Assembly: GCA_963692955.1 (NCBI GenBank)
Contig: OY843587.1
Span: 1,798,001-1,862,000, forward strand
Source of the DNA: UBA5158 sp963692955
GTDB taxonomy: Bacteria > Pseudomonadota > Gammaproteobacteria > DSM-16500
Direction of reading: 5' to 3'
DNA length: 64,000 nucleotides
Shown here: piece after piece, positions 54,484 through 63,507 of the stretch
How the letters are laid out: every line of letters begins with the position of its first letter
Numbering within the stretch: the stretch's first letter is position 1
Notes under the pieces: generated by a model
Databases searched by the model: none
What the model was told of the DNA's origin: nothing
What the model saw: the letters and a program-made list of their open reading frames with translations, nothing else
Made by a program: the position numbers and the translations under genes

Positions 54484-55974
54484 TCATACCGCTGAGAAAT
54501 GCGCTAACGAGTTTTTTACTATTTCACCATCATTCATCGGAATTTTCGTGTCGCCGATTTGTTGATACGTTTCCGCGCCCTTGCCCGCCACGACGATGCC
54601 ATCCCCCGCCACAGCGCATTGTATTATGTCTTGAATCGCTTTAGAACGATCATGTTGCACAATAACTTGGTCAGGCTGAGAAATCCCCGCCAAAATATCC
54701 GCCACGATTTGCGCCGGCTCTTCATGGCGCGGATTATCATCGGTGACTACCACAACATCCGCGTAAAGCTCTGCGATTTTTCCCATGATAGGGCGCTTGC
54801 CTTTATCACGGTCGCCGCCGCAGCCAAAAATACAAAATAATTTCCCAGGCACATGCTGACGCAGCGCGAGCAACACTTTTTCAAGCGCGTCGGGCGTGTG
54901 CGCATAATCGACGATAACTAATGGCGCGTCTTCGAAACCGCCCACCGTTTCCATCCTGCCAGGCACCGGTTTTAAATTCGACATGCATTGCATAACATCC
55001 GCTAGCGGAATATCTAGCAAACATAAAGCCGTCGTCACCGCGAGGATATTGCTTAAATTAAATTGTCCCATCAACGCTAATTCAATATTGTCTTCGCCCC
55101 ACGGCGTATGAATACGCGCGCTTAAACCTTTGGGATTAGAGCGAATGTTATCGGCGGTAATTTGCGGGACGATCGTCGCTGACGGGCTAACCGAATAAGC
55201 CAAAAGATTTTTCGTTTCTTTTAACGTGTTCAACATGGTCGCGCCAAACGCGTCATCGGCGTTAATGACGGCATGCTTGACATGCGGGTTGTCGAACAAA
55301 CGTTGTTTCACTTTTCCATAGGTTTCCATATCACCGTGATAATCTAAATGATCGCGGGTTAAATTGGTAAAAATGGCGACTTCAAATGGGATGCCTTCAA
55401 TCCTGCCTAAATCAATACTGTGCGACGACACTTCCATCGCCACCACTTGCGCGCCTTGCGCTAATAAATTCGCAAACAGCGCTTGCAACATAATCGCGTC
55501 CGGCGTCGTAAAGCCGGTCGGCTGAATATTGCCTAACAATCCGCTGCCTAACGTACCGATGATGCCGCAGGGAATATTTAATTGCGCCAACGCTTGCGCG
55601 ATGAAATACGTGCATGAAGTTTTGCCGTTGGTGCCGGTGACGCCGATGATGCGTAACTTACGCGCGGGGTTTTCGTAAAAAACGGCGGCGACCGCGCCTA
55701 TTTTAAACTTGAGATTTTTAATAGGGATGACGGGAATATTTTTTAAAAAAGACACTTCTGTAGAATCCGATTCCGCCAACACGGCGGCAGCCCCTTTACT
55801 AATTGCCTCCGGGATAAATTCTCTGCCATCCAACTGCAAGCCAGGGAACGCGAAAAACAAGTTGCCCGCCTGTACCGTGCGGCTGTCTAGCGTCAATCCG
55901 GTAATGTCACGCTCGAGTTCGACTGGGGTTTTATAAACATTTTCCAATAGCTTGGAAAGAGGCAGGTTTGGCAT
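54484..55974 (-). CDS. murE: UDP-MurNAc-tripeptide synthetase (meso-DAP-adding)
   Basis: A 496-residue Mur ligase with ATP loop GVTGTNGKTSCTYF, EVSSHSIDLGRIEG, TNLTRDHLDYHG and DYAHTPDALEKVL. The DNPRHEEP motif is the mark of meso-diaminopimelate specificity, so the cell wall should be of the DAP type normal for Gram-negatives. Confidence 0.97.
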   Translation of the reverse strand: MPNLPLSKLLENVYKTPVELERDITGLTLDSRTVQAGNLFFAFPGLQLDGREFIPEAISKGAAAVLAESDSTEVSFLKNIPVIPIKNLKFKIGAVAAVFYENPARKLRIIGVTGTNGKTSCTYFIAQALAQLNIPCGIIGTLGSGLLGNIQPTGFTTPDAIMLQALFANLLAQGAQVVAMEVSSHSIDLGRIEGIPFEVAIFTNLTRDHLDYHGDMETYGKVKQRLFDNPHVKHAVINADDAFGATMLNTLKETKNLLAYSVSPSATIVPQITADNIRSNPKGLSARIHTPWGEDNIELALMGQFNLSNILAVTTALCLLDIPLADVMQCMSNLKPVPGRMETVGGFEDAPLVIVDYAHTPDALEKVLLALRQHVPGKLFCIFGCGGDRDKGKRPIMGKIAELYADVVVVTDDNPRHEEPAQIVADILAGISQPDQVIVQHDRSKAIQDIIQCAVAGDGIVVAGKGAETYQQIGDTKIPMNDGEIVKNSLAHFSAV

Positions 55975-56017
55975 AGGTTTATCACTAGAATGAAAGACTA
56001 AATTATACCTGAAACGC

Positions 56018-57709
56018 TCAAGCGGGAGAAGCGGGATCGTCGGGAGGGATATTCAAAATCCGCAGCGTGCCTTCCATGATTTTTTCAAAAATCGGCGCAG
56101 ACACAAAGCTCGCATAATAATGCTTACCTTGCGGGTCGTGCACAACCACCGCGACGATGACTTTAGGATCGCTGACCGGCGCGATGCCGACAAAACTCGA
56201 CGTATAATGATGTTTTTGATAACCGCCGGGCCCCGCCATGATCGCGGTGCCGGTTTTACCCGCCACGCGATACCCAGGCACGCGCGCTAATTCGCCGGTG
56301 GCTTTTTTAGCGGTGGTGACGGTTTCGAGCAAGCTAAGCATTTCTTTCGCGATCTTTGGGTCCATGACGCGCGTGCCGACCGGTTCTTTGTCGACTTTTA
56401 ATAATGTCAGGGGAATTTTAACGCCGTCGTTAGCGAAGATCGAATAGGCTTGCGCTAACTGAATTGGCGTTACCGAAATGCCGTAACCAAACGACAGCGT
56501 CGCTAAAGTAAAGGGGCTCCAATGCGTGCGCTGCGCCAACGCGCCGGATTGTTCGCCGGGAAACCCCACGCCCGTAATTTCGCCAAACCCCACGCGATGC
56601 AATAAATTCCAAAGCTGCGGCGGCGGCAAAGTTAACATCATTTTGGTCGTGCCGACGTTACTCGACACTTGTAAAATTTGCGCGAGAGAAATAATTCCAT
56701 TGTTATGTTCGTCGCGCACAACGTGACGGTCCACGCGCAGCCAACCGGGCGCTGTGTCTATCATGCTGGTGGGCTTATACATGCCGCTGTCTAGCGCGCT
56801 TGCGATGCTAAAAGCTTTGATCGTCGAGCCGGGTTCAAACGTATCAGTTAACGCGCGATTACGGTAAACATCACTGCGTTGCGCGGGGCGGTTGTTGGGA
56901 TTGAACGACGGCGTATTCACCATCGCCAACACTTCGCCGGTCTTAACGTCTAACACAATAACCGAACCAGACGCCGCAACATTTTTTTGGATGCCTTCTG
57001 CCAATTCACGGTAAGCCAAATACTGAATGCGTCTATCCATACTGAGAATCAAATCGCCGCCGGGTTTTTGAGCGCGAATTTGACGGACATCGGCGATTAC
57101 CCGCCCCAACCTATCTTTAATCACCAGCTTTTTACCCGGCGTTCCCGCCAGCCATTTATTGTAAGCCAGCTCTAAACCTTCTTGTCCGGCGTCATCTATA
57201 TTCGTGAATCCCACCAAATGCGCGGCGACTTCGCCTTCGGGATAATAACGTTTATATTCTTCTTGCAAATAAATACCTGGCAACGCTAACGATTTAATTT
57301 TCGCGGCGACTTCAGGAGACACACCGCGTTTCAAATACATAAATTCGCGATGCTTTATTTTTTCATGCTCTAACAAACCCCGTGAACTTAATAAATCGGT
57401 GCCGATGAGTTGGCTAATGGTTTTAAGATTATTTGTGGTCGCATTAAAATCTTGCGGATTAATCCAGACCGAATACACCGACGTGCTAACCGCCAGCGGA
57501 TAGCCGTTTCTATCGGTAATCATGCCGCGAAAGGAAGTGGTATTGATGGAACGAACGACGCGCGCATTGCCTTGCTGTTGCAAAAAACCTTGTTTCAAAA
57601 TAGATAAATCGACGACACGGGTCAAGAGTCCCAGCACGACCAAAGACAACGCGGCTAAGGAAAAATAAAAACGCCAAGGAATAAATACTGCATGGACTTT
57701 TTGCTTCAC
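56018..57709 (-). CDS. ftsI: FtsI / PBP3, septal transpeptidase
   Basis: A 563-residue class B penicillin-binding protein. An N-terminal membrane helix (residues 13-33), pedestal domain with RGMITDRNGYPLAVSTS, and a transpeptidase domain with active Ser295 in S-T-I-K, then SSNVGT and the KTGTA box (RVAGKTGTAIM). It partners FtsW. It lies 57 bases downstream of ftsL, as usual. Confidence 0.97.
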   Translation of the reverse strand: MKQKVHAVFIPWRFYFSLAALSLVVLGLLTRVVDLSILKQGFLQQQGNARVVRSINTTSFRGMITDRNGYPLAVSTSVYSVWINPQDFNATTNNLKTISQLIGTDLLSSRGLLEHEKIKHREFMYLKRGVSPEVAAKIKSLALPGIYLQEEYKRYYPEGEVAAHLVGFTNIDDAGQEGLELAYNKWLAGTPGKKLVIKDRLGRVIADVRQIRAQKPGGDLILSMDRRIQYLAYRELAEGIQKNVAASGSVIVLDVKTGEVLAMVNTPSFNPNNRPAQRSDVYRNRALTDTFEPGSTIKAFSIASALDSGMYKPTSMIDTAPGWLRVDRHVVRDEHNNGIISLAQILQVSSNVGTTKMMLTLPPPQLWNLLHRVGFGEITGVGFPGEQSGALAQRTHWSPFTLATLSFGYGISVTPIQLAQAYSIFANDGVKIPLTLLKVDKEPVGTRVMDPKIAKEMLSLLETVTTAKKATGELARVPGYRVAGKTGTAIMAGPGGYQKHHYTSSFVGIAPVSDPKVIVAVVVHDPQGKHYYASFVSAPIFEKIMEGTLRILNIPPDDPASPA

Positions 57710-57766
57710 TTAACACATACCCTAACTAAAGTTTTTAGCGTGGCGCCTTAATGGTAATAATGGCTA

Positions 57767-58108
57767 TTAATGATGGCTATTAATAACGACAATGGATTTA
57801 CTATCGGGCATAAACATGCCTAGTTTATCTTCGGCGATTTCCTCGACGCGCGCTTGCATCATCCATGTGCTTCGTTCTAACAGCAGCTTGCCCCATTGAT
57901 TGTGAATTTGATCACGTTCGTAATAGGTTTGTTGCAGCCCGGCGTTTAATGTGCGCGTGTTATTCGTCACGTACACAATACTCAGCGCGGATGCCAACAC
58001 CCCGATGATTAAGAGAATTGTGGAGACTTGGGCTTTGGAAAAAAACACTGAAACCGCCCAACCCCGCGATAAAACACCTTGGTTAAATAATCTAGATGCT
58101 GCATTCAT
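57767..58108 (-). CDS. ftsL: FtsL, divisome bitopic protein
   Basis: A 113-residue protein with one membrane helix (about 28-48, VSTILLIIGVLASALSIVYV) and a periplasmic leucine-zipper-like coiled coil to the end (LLLERSTWMMQARVEEIA). It forms the FtsQ-FtsL-FtsB complex. It overlaps the rsmH stop by 4 bases. Confidence 0.93.
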   Translation of the reverse strand: MNAASRLFNQGVLSRGWAVSVFFSKAQVSTILLIIGVLASALSIVYVTNNTRTLNAGLQQTYYERDQIHNQWGKLLLERSTWMMQARVEEIAEDKLGMFMPDSKSIVVINSHH

Positions 58109-59058
58109 AGTAACTTCTCCGCAATCCTTAATACCGCACTTCGCGCACGTGGATTGAATGTGATTTCCTTAGTCCCTGGTTTGATAGCACGGCCAAGTCT
58201 TTTCAGACGCGAGCGGTACATCGCTTGAGTGACGGGTAAGCCTTTCGGAAAATCACCACCTTTTTCGTGATGCTGAATGAAACGTTTCACGATACGATCT
58301 TCAAGAGAATGAAAACTAATAACTGACAAACGCCCACCGATTTCAAGTGCTTCTAAACTTTGTTCTAAACCTTGTTTCAATTCTTCTAATTCATTGTTCA
58401 CCGCGATACGTATCGCTAAAAAACTCCGGGTCGCGGGATGCTTGTGTTTTTCCCAGCGTGGAATCGCCGCGGCAACAATTTCCGCTAACTGTTTAGTCGT
58501 GGTAATCGGCGTTGTTTTACGAATTTCGACGATAGAACGAGCGATGCGGCGAGAGAAACGTTCTTCACCGTATGCGAATAAAATATTCGCGAGAGTTTCT
58601 TCTTCGACAGTAGCAATCCAATCGGCGGCGGAAACGCCGGCATCGGAATTCATGCGCATATCCAATTGACCGTCACGCATAAAACTAAAACCGCGTTCAG
58701 CGTCATCTAGCTGAGGAGATGACACGCCTAGGTCAAATAAAATTCCATTTATTTTTCCGAAACAATCCATGTTAGTCAAATATTCCTGTAGTTCAGCAAA
58801 GGAACCATGCTGTATTACAAAACGTTTATCTTTAGCAAATCGTTGCCGCGCGTGTTCGACTGCTGCTGGATCTTTATCCAGTGTGAACAACCGCCCGTCT
58901 GGATTTAAGCGTTCCAGAATCGCCTGCGAGTGCCCACCACGGCCAAAAGTAGCATCTACATAAATCCCGTCTGGATTTGTGATGAGATGTTCCATTACCT
59001 CATCCAGCAAAACCGGAAGATGTGTATCGCTATCTTCATTCATTCGACATGCCACCAT
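58105..59058 (-). CDS. rsmH: RsmH, 16S rRNA m4C1402 methyltransferase
   Basis: A 317-residue SAM methyltransferase (MraW). HLPVLLDEVMEHL, the SAM site VDATFGRGGHSQAIL, GILFDLGVSSPQLDDAERGF in pieces, and the late VISFHSLEDRIVKRF. A GAGG five bases before the first ATG supports the long start; an internal ATG at 59043 is possible. It is the second gene after mraZ. Confidence 0.96.
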   Translation of the reverse strand: MVACRMNEDSDTHLPVLLDEVMEHLITNPDGIYVDATFGRGGHSQAILERLNPDGRLFTLDKDPAAVEHARQRFAKDKRFVIQHGSFAELQEYLTNMDCFGKINGILFDLGVSSPQLDDAERGFSFMRDGQLDMRMNSDAGVSAADWIATVEEETLANILFAYGEERFSRRIARSIVEIRKTTPITTTKQLAEIVAAAIPRWEKHKHPATRSFLAIRIAVNNELEELKQGLEQSLEALEIGGRLSVISFHSLEDRIVKRFIQHHEKGGDFPKGLPVTQAMYRSRLKRLGRAIKPGTKEITFNPRARSAVLRIAEKLL

Positions 59059-59087
59059 AAAAACCTCTGTTTTAGAGGGCTGCCATC

Positions 59088-59546
59088 TTACAACGAAAGT
59101 GACTTAACTTCTTCTGGCAAATCATCTTCGGACTGAGATTCTTCGTCCAACCACTCAGCCCGTCGTTCCTGCCACAATTGGTCATCCCACAATTCGAATT
59201 TTTTCCCTTGTCCGACTAGCATTGCGCGTTTGTTTAAAGCCGCGAATTCTCGTAACAACGGGGGCAACAAAATGCGCCCATGGGTATCTAATTCGGTTTC
59301 TGTAGCATGACCAATCAAAAGCCGTTGAATCCTGCGGGCCGCGGGATTAAAGCTTGGTAGCGCGGCCAGCTTACTTTCTATTTCTTCCCAAGCCGCCAGC
59401 GGGTACAGCAATAAGCACTTCTCTTCGGTATCGATAGTCAACACGATGCTACCGCGGCTGTCTTCACGAAGACTTTCCCGGTAACGAGTAGGCATGACGA
59501 TCCTACCCTTGGCGTCTATGTTGACTCCGTTGACACCTCGAAACAC
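59088..59546 (-). CDS. mraZ: MraZ, transcription regulator of the division cluster
   Basis: A 152-residue MraZ with two SpoVT/AbrB-like halves: MFRGVNGVNIDAKGRIVMP and TETELDTHGRILLPPLLREF, each ending in the D-x-x-G-R motif. It forms rings and represses its own operon through short GTGG-containing repeats, which are visible upstream. The start is GTG with a GGGGG-type ribosome binding site. It heads the dcw cluster. Confidence 0.95.
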   Translation of the reverse strand: MFRGVNGVNIDAKGRIVMPTRYRESLREDSRGSIVLTIDTEEKCLLLYPLAAWEEIESKLAALPSFNPAARRIQRLLIGHATETELDTHGRILLPPLLREFAALNKRAMLVGQGKKFELWDDQLWQERRAEWLDEESQSEDDLPEEVKSLSL

Positions 59547-59612
59547 GCTTGACCCCCTGCAAATGCCTAGGAAAAACGCAAAAAAATCAAACTTTTCCTT
59601 ATCATTAGGTTA

Positions 59613-59646
59613 CCACTATTTCCCACTCTAAACCACTTTTTACCAC
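59613..59646 (-). promoter_or_regulatory. Four MraZ boxes upstream of mraZ
   Basis: On the minus strand the tetramer GTGG occurs four times at exactly 10-bp spacing (CCAC at 59613, 59623, 59633 and 59643 on the + strand), about 67-100 bases before the mraZ start. Known MraZ targets are three or four such boxes with 10-bp period. This fits autorepression of the whole cluster. I do not assign -35/-10 hexamers. Confidence 0.85.
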
Positions 59647-59778
59647 AAATGTTTTACTAATAACACTAATATGATAGGAGATTCCCACATAGGTGTATTT
59701 CTAATCAGGGTTAGGGGTATTACGGATAGGAATAAGTAAAGACGCTGAAGAAAAAAATAAACAGAAGTATCAAAAAAG

Positions 59779-60160
59779 GTGAGTTAGCCGATAAGCCGGG
59801 TTCTGTCGTGAACAGTCATTTATCTGGGATGTTTGTCGCCAAACACCTCGAGCAACCTACCCGAGCTTAAGTGTGGACCACACTAGTCACAACTTTGCAG
59901 CAGCGACGAAAGCTCCTATTTGGTCTTGCTCCGAGTGGGGTTTGCCCTGCCGCAATTGTTGCCAACTACGCGGTGCGCTCTTACCGCACCTTTTCACCCT
60001 TACCGAATTACTTAAAAAGTCACGCGGCGGTATATTCTCTGTGGCACTTTCCGTAAGCTCGCGCTTCCCAGGCGTTACCTGGCACTCTGCCCTATGGAGC
60101 CCGGACTTTCCTCCCTATCACCCGAAGGCGATACAGCGACTGTCTTGGCTAACTCGGGGC
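59779..60160 (-). ncRNA. rnpB: RNase P RNA, bacterial type A
   Basis: The catalytic RNA of RNase P, which matures tRNA 5' ends. Read on the minus strand it has the universally conserved GAGGAAAGTCCGGGCTCC near the 5' end and ACAGAACCCGGCTTATCGG near the 3' end. The outer P1 helix pairs GAGTTAGCC with GGCTAACTC (60149-60157 with 59781-59789). The length of about 380 matches E. coli M1 RNA. T-rich sequence after the 3' end (59770-59778) suggests the terminator. The ends are estimated from P1. The rsmI gene is just upstream on the same strand and mraZ downstream, a gammaproteobacterial arrangement. Confidence 0.96.
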
Positions 60161-60192
60161 ATAGGATAATCTATTTAGGGTGAAAAGCCTAT

Positions 60193-61044
60193 CTATTCGC
60201 TATTTTTCAGCTGTAAAGCCATCTCGTAAATGAGATTTTTTTTCTGACCGGTGATTTTCATGGTGAGCTCCACCGCTTCTTTCACGCTCAATTTTTCGAG
60301 TAAAACCGCCAAAATACGCTGGGTTTCGGCGGTGGCGGCGTCCGAAATTTCTTTTTCACCCGCGACGATCACGACCATTTCACCTTTTTGCTGATGCAAA
60401 TCTTTTTTTACAAAATCTAACATTTCCCCGAGTTTTGCCGAAGAAATCGTTTCATACATTTTAGTGAGTTCACGCGCGATCACGATGTGTTTGTCAGCGC
60501 CCCACACGGTCAACATCGCCTCCAACAAAGCCACGATGCGATGCGGCGCTTCGTAAAATACGAGGGTGCGCGACTCTAAACTCACGTCTTTCAACCGCTG
60601 CAAACGCGCGCCGCTCTTAGCCGGTAAAAAACCTTCGAACACAAACCGGTCCGTAGCGACACCCGCAGCACTTAACGCCGCAACGGCGGCGCAGGCGCCC
60701 GGTACGGGAATGACGCGCAAACCTTGCGCTTGTGCTTCACGCACTAAATAATACCCCGGGTCACTAATCAACGGCGTGCCCGCGTCGCTAATTAACGCGA
60801 TAGATTCACCCTTTCGCAAACGCTCTAACAAGTTAGCCGTGCGTTCGCGTTCATTGTGTTCATGTAAGGCAATCAGCGGTGTGTTGATCGCAAAATGCAG
60901 CAGCAAAGCGCTGCTATGCCGCGTATCTTCCGCGATGATACAATCGACAGATTTTAAAATCTCTAGCGCGCGTAATGTGATATCTTTGAGGTTGCCGATT
61001 GGCGTCGCGACAACATATAACTGGCCTAAACTATTTATATTCAT
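60193..61044 (-). CDS. rsmI: RsmI, 16S rRNA 2'-O-ribose C1402 methyltransferase
   Basis: A 283-residue tetrapyrrole-methylase-fold enzyme. LYVVATPIGNLKDITLRAL, IAEDTRHSSALL, ALISDAGTPLISDPGYYLV, PGACAAVAALSAAG and EAPHRIVALL are all present. It methylates the same nucleotide, C1402, as RsmH encoded nearby. It is divergent from lpoA with only 49 bases between them, so their promoters overlap. Confidence 0.96.
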   Translation of the reverse strand: MNINSLGQLYVVATPIGNLKDITLRALEILKSVDCIIAEDTRHSSALLLHFAINTPLIALHEHNERERTANLLERLRKGESIALISDAGTPLISDPGYYLVREAQAQGLRVIPVPGACAAVAALSAAGVATDRFVFEGFLPAKSGARLQRLKDVSLESRTLVFYEAPHRIVALLEAMLTVWGADKHIVIARELTKMYETISSAKLGEMLDFVKKDLHQQKGEMVVIVAGEKEISDAATAETQRILAVLLEKLSVKEAVELTMKITGQKKNLIYEMALQLKNSE

Positions 61045-61093
61045 ACGCTGGAATGTTATCTTCTATCATTATTTAAGGTTAAAGGGTTGGACT

Positions 61094-62527
61094 ATGAGAA
61101 AAAATACTTTAGTTCTCTATTTCGCATGTCTATGCACTATAACATTAGCCAGCTGCTCCACACCGCAAGCTTTCGACACTACCCCGATGAATCCCGCGCA
61201 AAGCGCACCGCGCGATAATATTCCCCTCAGTCTGGAAAATCCAGAATTTTGGCAAGGCAGTCCCGAAACGGTTTGGGCGCGGATCCAACAACAACCTTTA
61301 GATAAATTAACCGCTAGTCAGTATGCGACTACCGATCAAATTAACCTTGGATGGATTAAGCTGGCGATCATCAGCAAACGCTACAGCACCGATACCAACG
61401 ATTTAACTCAGCAATTAATCGCCTGGCGTACGGACTTCCCTAGCCATCCGGGCAATAATATTTTCCCCGGCAACGCGACTTTGAATAGCGTCGCAGCCGC
61501 GCCAGTGCCGAAAAATATCGCTTTATTATTACCGCTCAGCGGTAAATTAGCGGGTCTAGGCAACGCAGTGCGGAACGGCTTTTTGAATGCGTATTATTCC
61601 CAGTTGGCGAAATCGTCTTATCAGCAAAGTATTTCGTTTATCGATACGAATAGCGCGGTCAGCATCGGCGCGTTGTATCAACAAGCCGTGGCGAAAGGCG
61701 CGGATTTCGTCGTCGGCCCGTTAACGAAAGAAGAAGTGCAGAAGATGATTAGCGCTGGCGGGTTCAGCGTACCGACGCTAGCTTTAAATTACACGGACCT
61801 TTGGTTCGGATCGCTGCCCTCTAATTTATATGAGTTTGGTTTATCACCGCTGGATGAAGCGACACAAATCGCGGATAAAGCCGCGCAAACCGGTCACTCG
61901 CATGCGATCATCATCGCCCCCGACACTGACTGGGGCCAGCGCGTCGTTAAAAAATTATCTGACCGCTGGAAACAAGACGGCGGCACGATCAGCGATACTT
62001 TTTATTTTTCGTCTAAATCTAATTTAACGAAAGATATCGCGGCGTTGTTACACGTGGATACCAAAGAAGATAATACGAAAAGCCACGATGAGACGGCGAA
62101 TGACCGCGTCACGCTGGAACAACAACGCCGCCAAGATTTTGACGTCATCTTTTTACTCGCGCCGCCGCAAAGCGCGCGCCAAATCGTGCCGCTGCTGCGT
62201 TTTTATTATGTGGATAAAACCGCTATATTTTCCACCTCAATCGCGTATGGCGGTTATGCGCAACCGCAAAAAGATTTTGATTTGAATGGCGTAACTTTCT
62301 TAGATACGCCGTGGGTATTGAGCGGCAAATCTTCGGATAGCAATCCAGAAGCGAACCGTTTATTCGCGGTGGGACATGACGCTTATCTTATTAGCCATAA
62401 CATTTCGCGTTTCACTACGCTTTCGAACTTCCCTGTTTACGGACAAACTGGCGCGCTGACGTTAACACCACAAAAACAATTTTACCGTCGTCTCGCCTGG
62501 GCACAATTTCATGCTGGACATCCCTAA
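61094..62527 (+). CDS. lpoA: LpoA, outer-membrane activator of PBP1A (short form)
   Basis: A 477-residue lipoprotein: signal peptide with Cys21 (TLASC), a reduced helical N-terminal region (residues 50-135) and a periplasmic-binding-like C-terminal domain (NIALLLPLSGKLAGLGNAVR, GADFVVGPLTKEEVQ, FDVIFLLAPPQSARQIVPLL, ending RRLAWAQFHAG). LpoA reaches through the periplasm to activate PBP1A. It is about 200 residues shorter than E. coli LpoA, mainly in the TPR-like N domain. The ATG at 61094 is chosen because the lipoprotein signal follows; the open frame back to 60776 lies antisense to rsmI. Confidence 0.9.
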   Translation: MRKNTLVLYFACLCTITLASCSTPQAFDTTPMNPAQSAPRDNIPLSLENPEFWQGSPETVWARIQQQPLDKLTASQYATTDQINLGWIKLAIISKRYSTDTNDLTQQLIAWRTDFPSHPGNNIFPGNATLNSVAAAPVPKNIALLLPLSGKLAGLGNAVRNGFLNAYYSQLAKSSYQQSISFIDTNSAVSIGALYQQAVAKGADFVVGPLTKEEVQKMISAGGFSVPTLALNYTDLWFGSLPSNLYEFGLSPLDEATQIADKAAQTGHSHAIIIAPDTDWGQRVVKKLSDRWKQDGGTISDTFYFSSKSNLTKDIAALLHVDTKEDNTKSHDETANDRVTLEQQRRQDFDVIFLLAPPQSARQIVPLLRFYYVDKTAIFSTSIAYGGYAQPQKDFDLNGVTFLDTPWVLSGKSSDSNPEANRLFAVGHDAYLISHNISRFTTLSNFPVYGQTGALTLTPQKQFYRRLAWAQFHAGHP

Positions 62528-62891
62528 AACTCAACAACTCGGCCACACCGCCGAACTAAACGCCCGCGCTTTTTTGGAAGCGCGGGGTTTGCATTTTTTA
62601 GAACAAAATTACCGCTGTAAAAATGGTGAAATCGATCTAATCATGCGCGATAAAAATGAAGTGGTTTTTGTGGAGGTCCGCGCACGCAAAAATTATAGTT
62701 TTATGTCTACCGCCGATAGCGTCGATTATCACAAACAAAAAAAAATTATCGCCACCGCCACCCATTATTTATGTCATAAAAAATGGTTTGATAAAGTCAA
62801 TTGTCGATTCGATGTAATTGGCATAAGCTATGCTCAAACTCAAGCTGACATAGAATGGATTAAAGACGCCTTCCACGCAGACAATTTCTAA
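62511..62891 (+). CDS. yraN: YraN-family (UPF0102) nuclease-fold protein
   Basis: A 126-residue UPF0102 protein with the PD-(D/E)XK-like core G-x-x-A-E near the start (LGHTAELNARAFLEARGL), NYRCKNGEIDLIMRD and VVFVEVRARKN, giving the E-D-E-K-type metal site. Function is unproven; a DNA processing role is suspected from the fold. It overlaps lpoA by 17 bases. Confidence 0.93.
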   Translation: MLDIPKTQQLGHTAELNARAFLEARGLHFLEQNYRCKNGEIDLIMRDKNEVVFVEVRARKNYSFMSTADSVDYHKQKKIIATATHYLCHKKWFDKVNCRFDVIGISYAQTQADIEWIKDAFHADNF

Positions 62892-62901
62892 GACCCCTAC
62901 T

Positions 62902-63507
62902 ATGACCCTAATAATGGAACGCATTAAATATAATTTTAGTGAAAGTATTCAAACGAAAATCAACGCCGCGGATAGCTTGTCTGACATTTTGTCGCTAGCT
63001 TGCGAAAAGATTGTGCGCTGCTTGCTAGACGGCAATAAAATATTGAGTTGCGGCAACGGCGGATCGGCTTGCGATGCGATGCGTTTTACGTCGGAAATGT
63101 TAAATAGATTTAAACACGAACGCCCTGGCCTGCCGGCGATTTCCCTCAATTCTGATATGGCGACTATGACGTCGATCGCTAATGATTATGGTTTTAGCGA
63201 TATTTTTGCCAAACAATTGCGCGCTCTAGGACAAAGCGGCGATGTGCTTTTGACCATTTCCACCAGCGGCAATTCGGCGAATTTGTTAAACGCAATAAAA
63301 GTCGCGCACGATAAAAAAATAAATGTTATTGCCATGACTGGCGGGGATGGTGGTAAAATATCATCCTTATTAGAAGAAGATGACATAGAAATACGTGTTC
63401 CCGCCCATGAAGTTGCACGCATTCAAGAAACACATCTTCTCATCATACATTGCATTTGCGATATCGTAGATTATCAATTATTTGGCCACGGAGAAGTTAA
63501 TACATGA
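62902..63507 (+). CDS. DiaA/GmhA-like SIS-domain protein
   Basis: A 201-residue SIS protein: ILSCGNGGSACDAMRFTSEML, then RPGLPAISLNSDMATMTSIANDYG, DVLLTISTSGNSANLL and RIQETHLLIIHCICDIVDY. It is close to both DiaA (DnaA initiator-associating factor) and GmhA (sedoheptulose 7-phosphate isomerase). Its position between yraN and the BON-domain gene is the diaA place in E. coli. The GmhA-like SACDAMRF leaves the isomerase role open. ATG 62914 is a possible shorter start. Confidence 0.9.
   Translation: MTLIMERIKYNFSESIQTKINAADSLSDILSLACEKIVRCLLDGNKILSCGNGGSACDAMRFTSEMLNRFKHERPGLPAISLNSDMATMTSIANDYGFSDIFAKQLRALGQSGDVLLTISTSGNSANLLNAIKVAHDKKINVIAMTGGDGGKISSLLEEDDIEIRVPAHEVARIQETHLLIIHCICDIVDYQLFGHGEVNT

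Noticed and set aside
59871..60169. Open reading frames on the + strand over 59871-60169
   Set aside because: They lie antisense to the rnpB RNA, whose conserved sequence and P1 pairing fully explain the region.
60776..61093. 106-residue N-terminal extension of LpoA
   Set aside because: It is antisense to rsmI, and a lipoprotein signal peptide begins at 61094.
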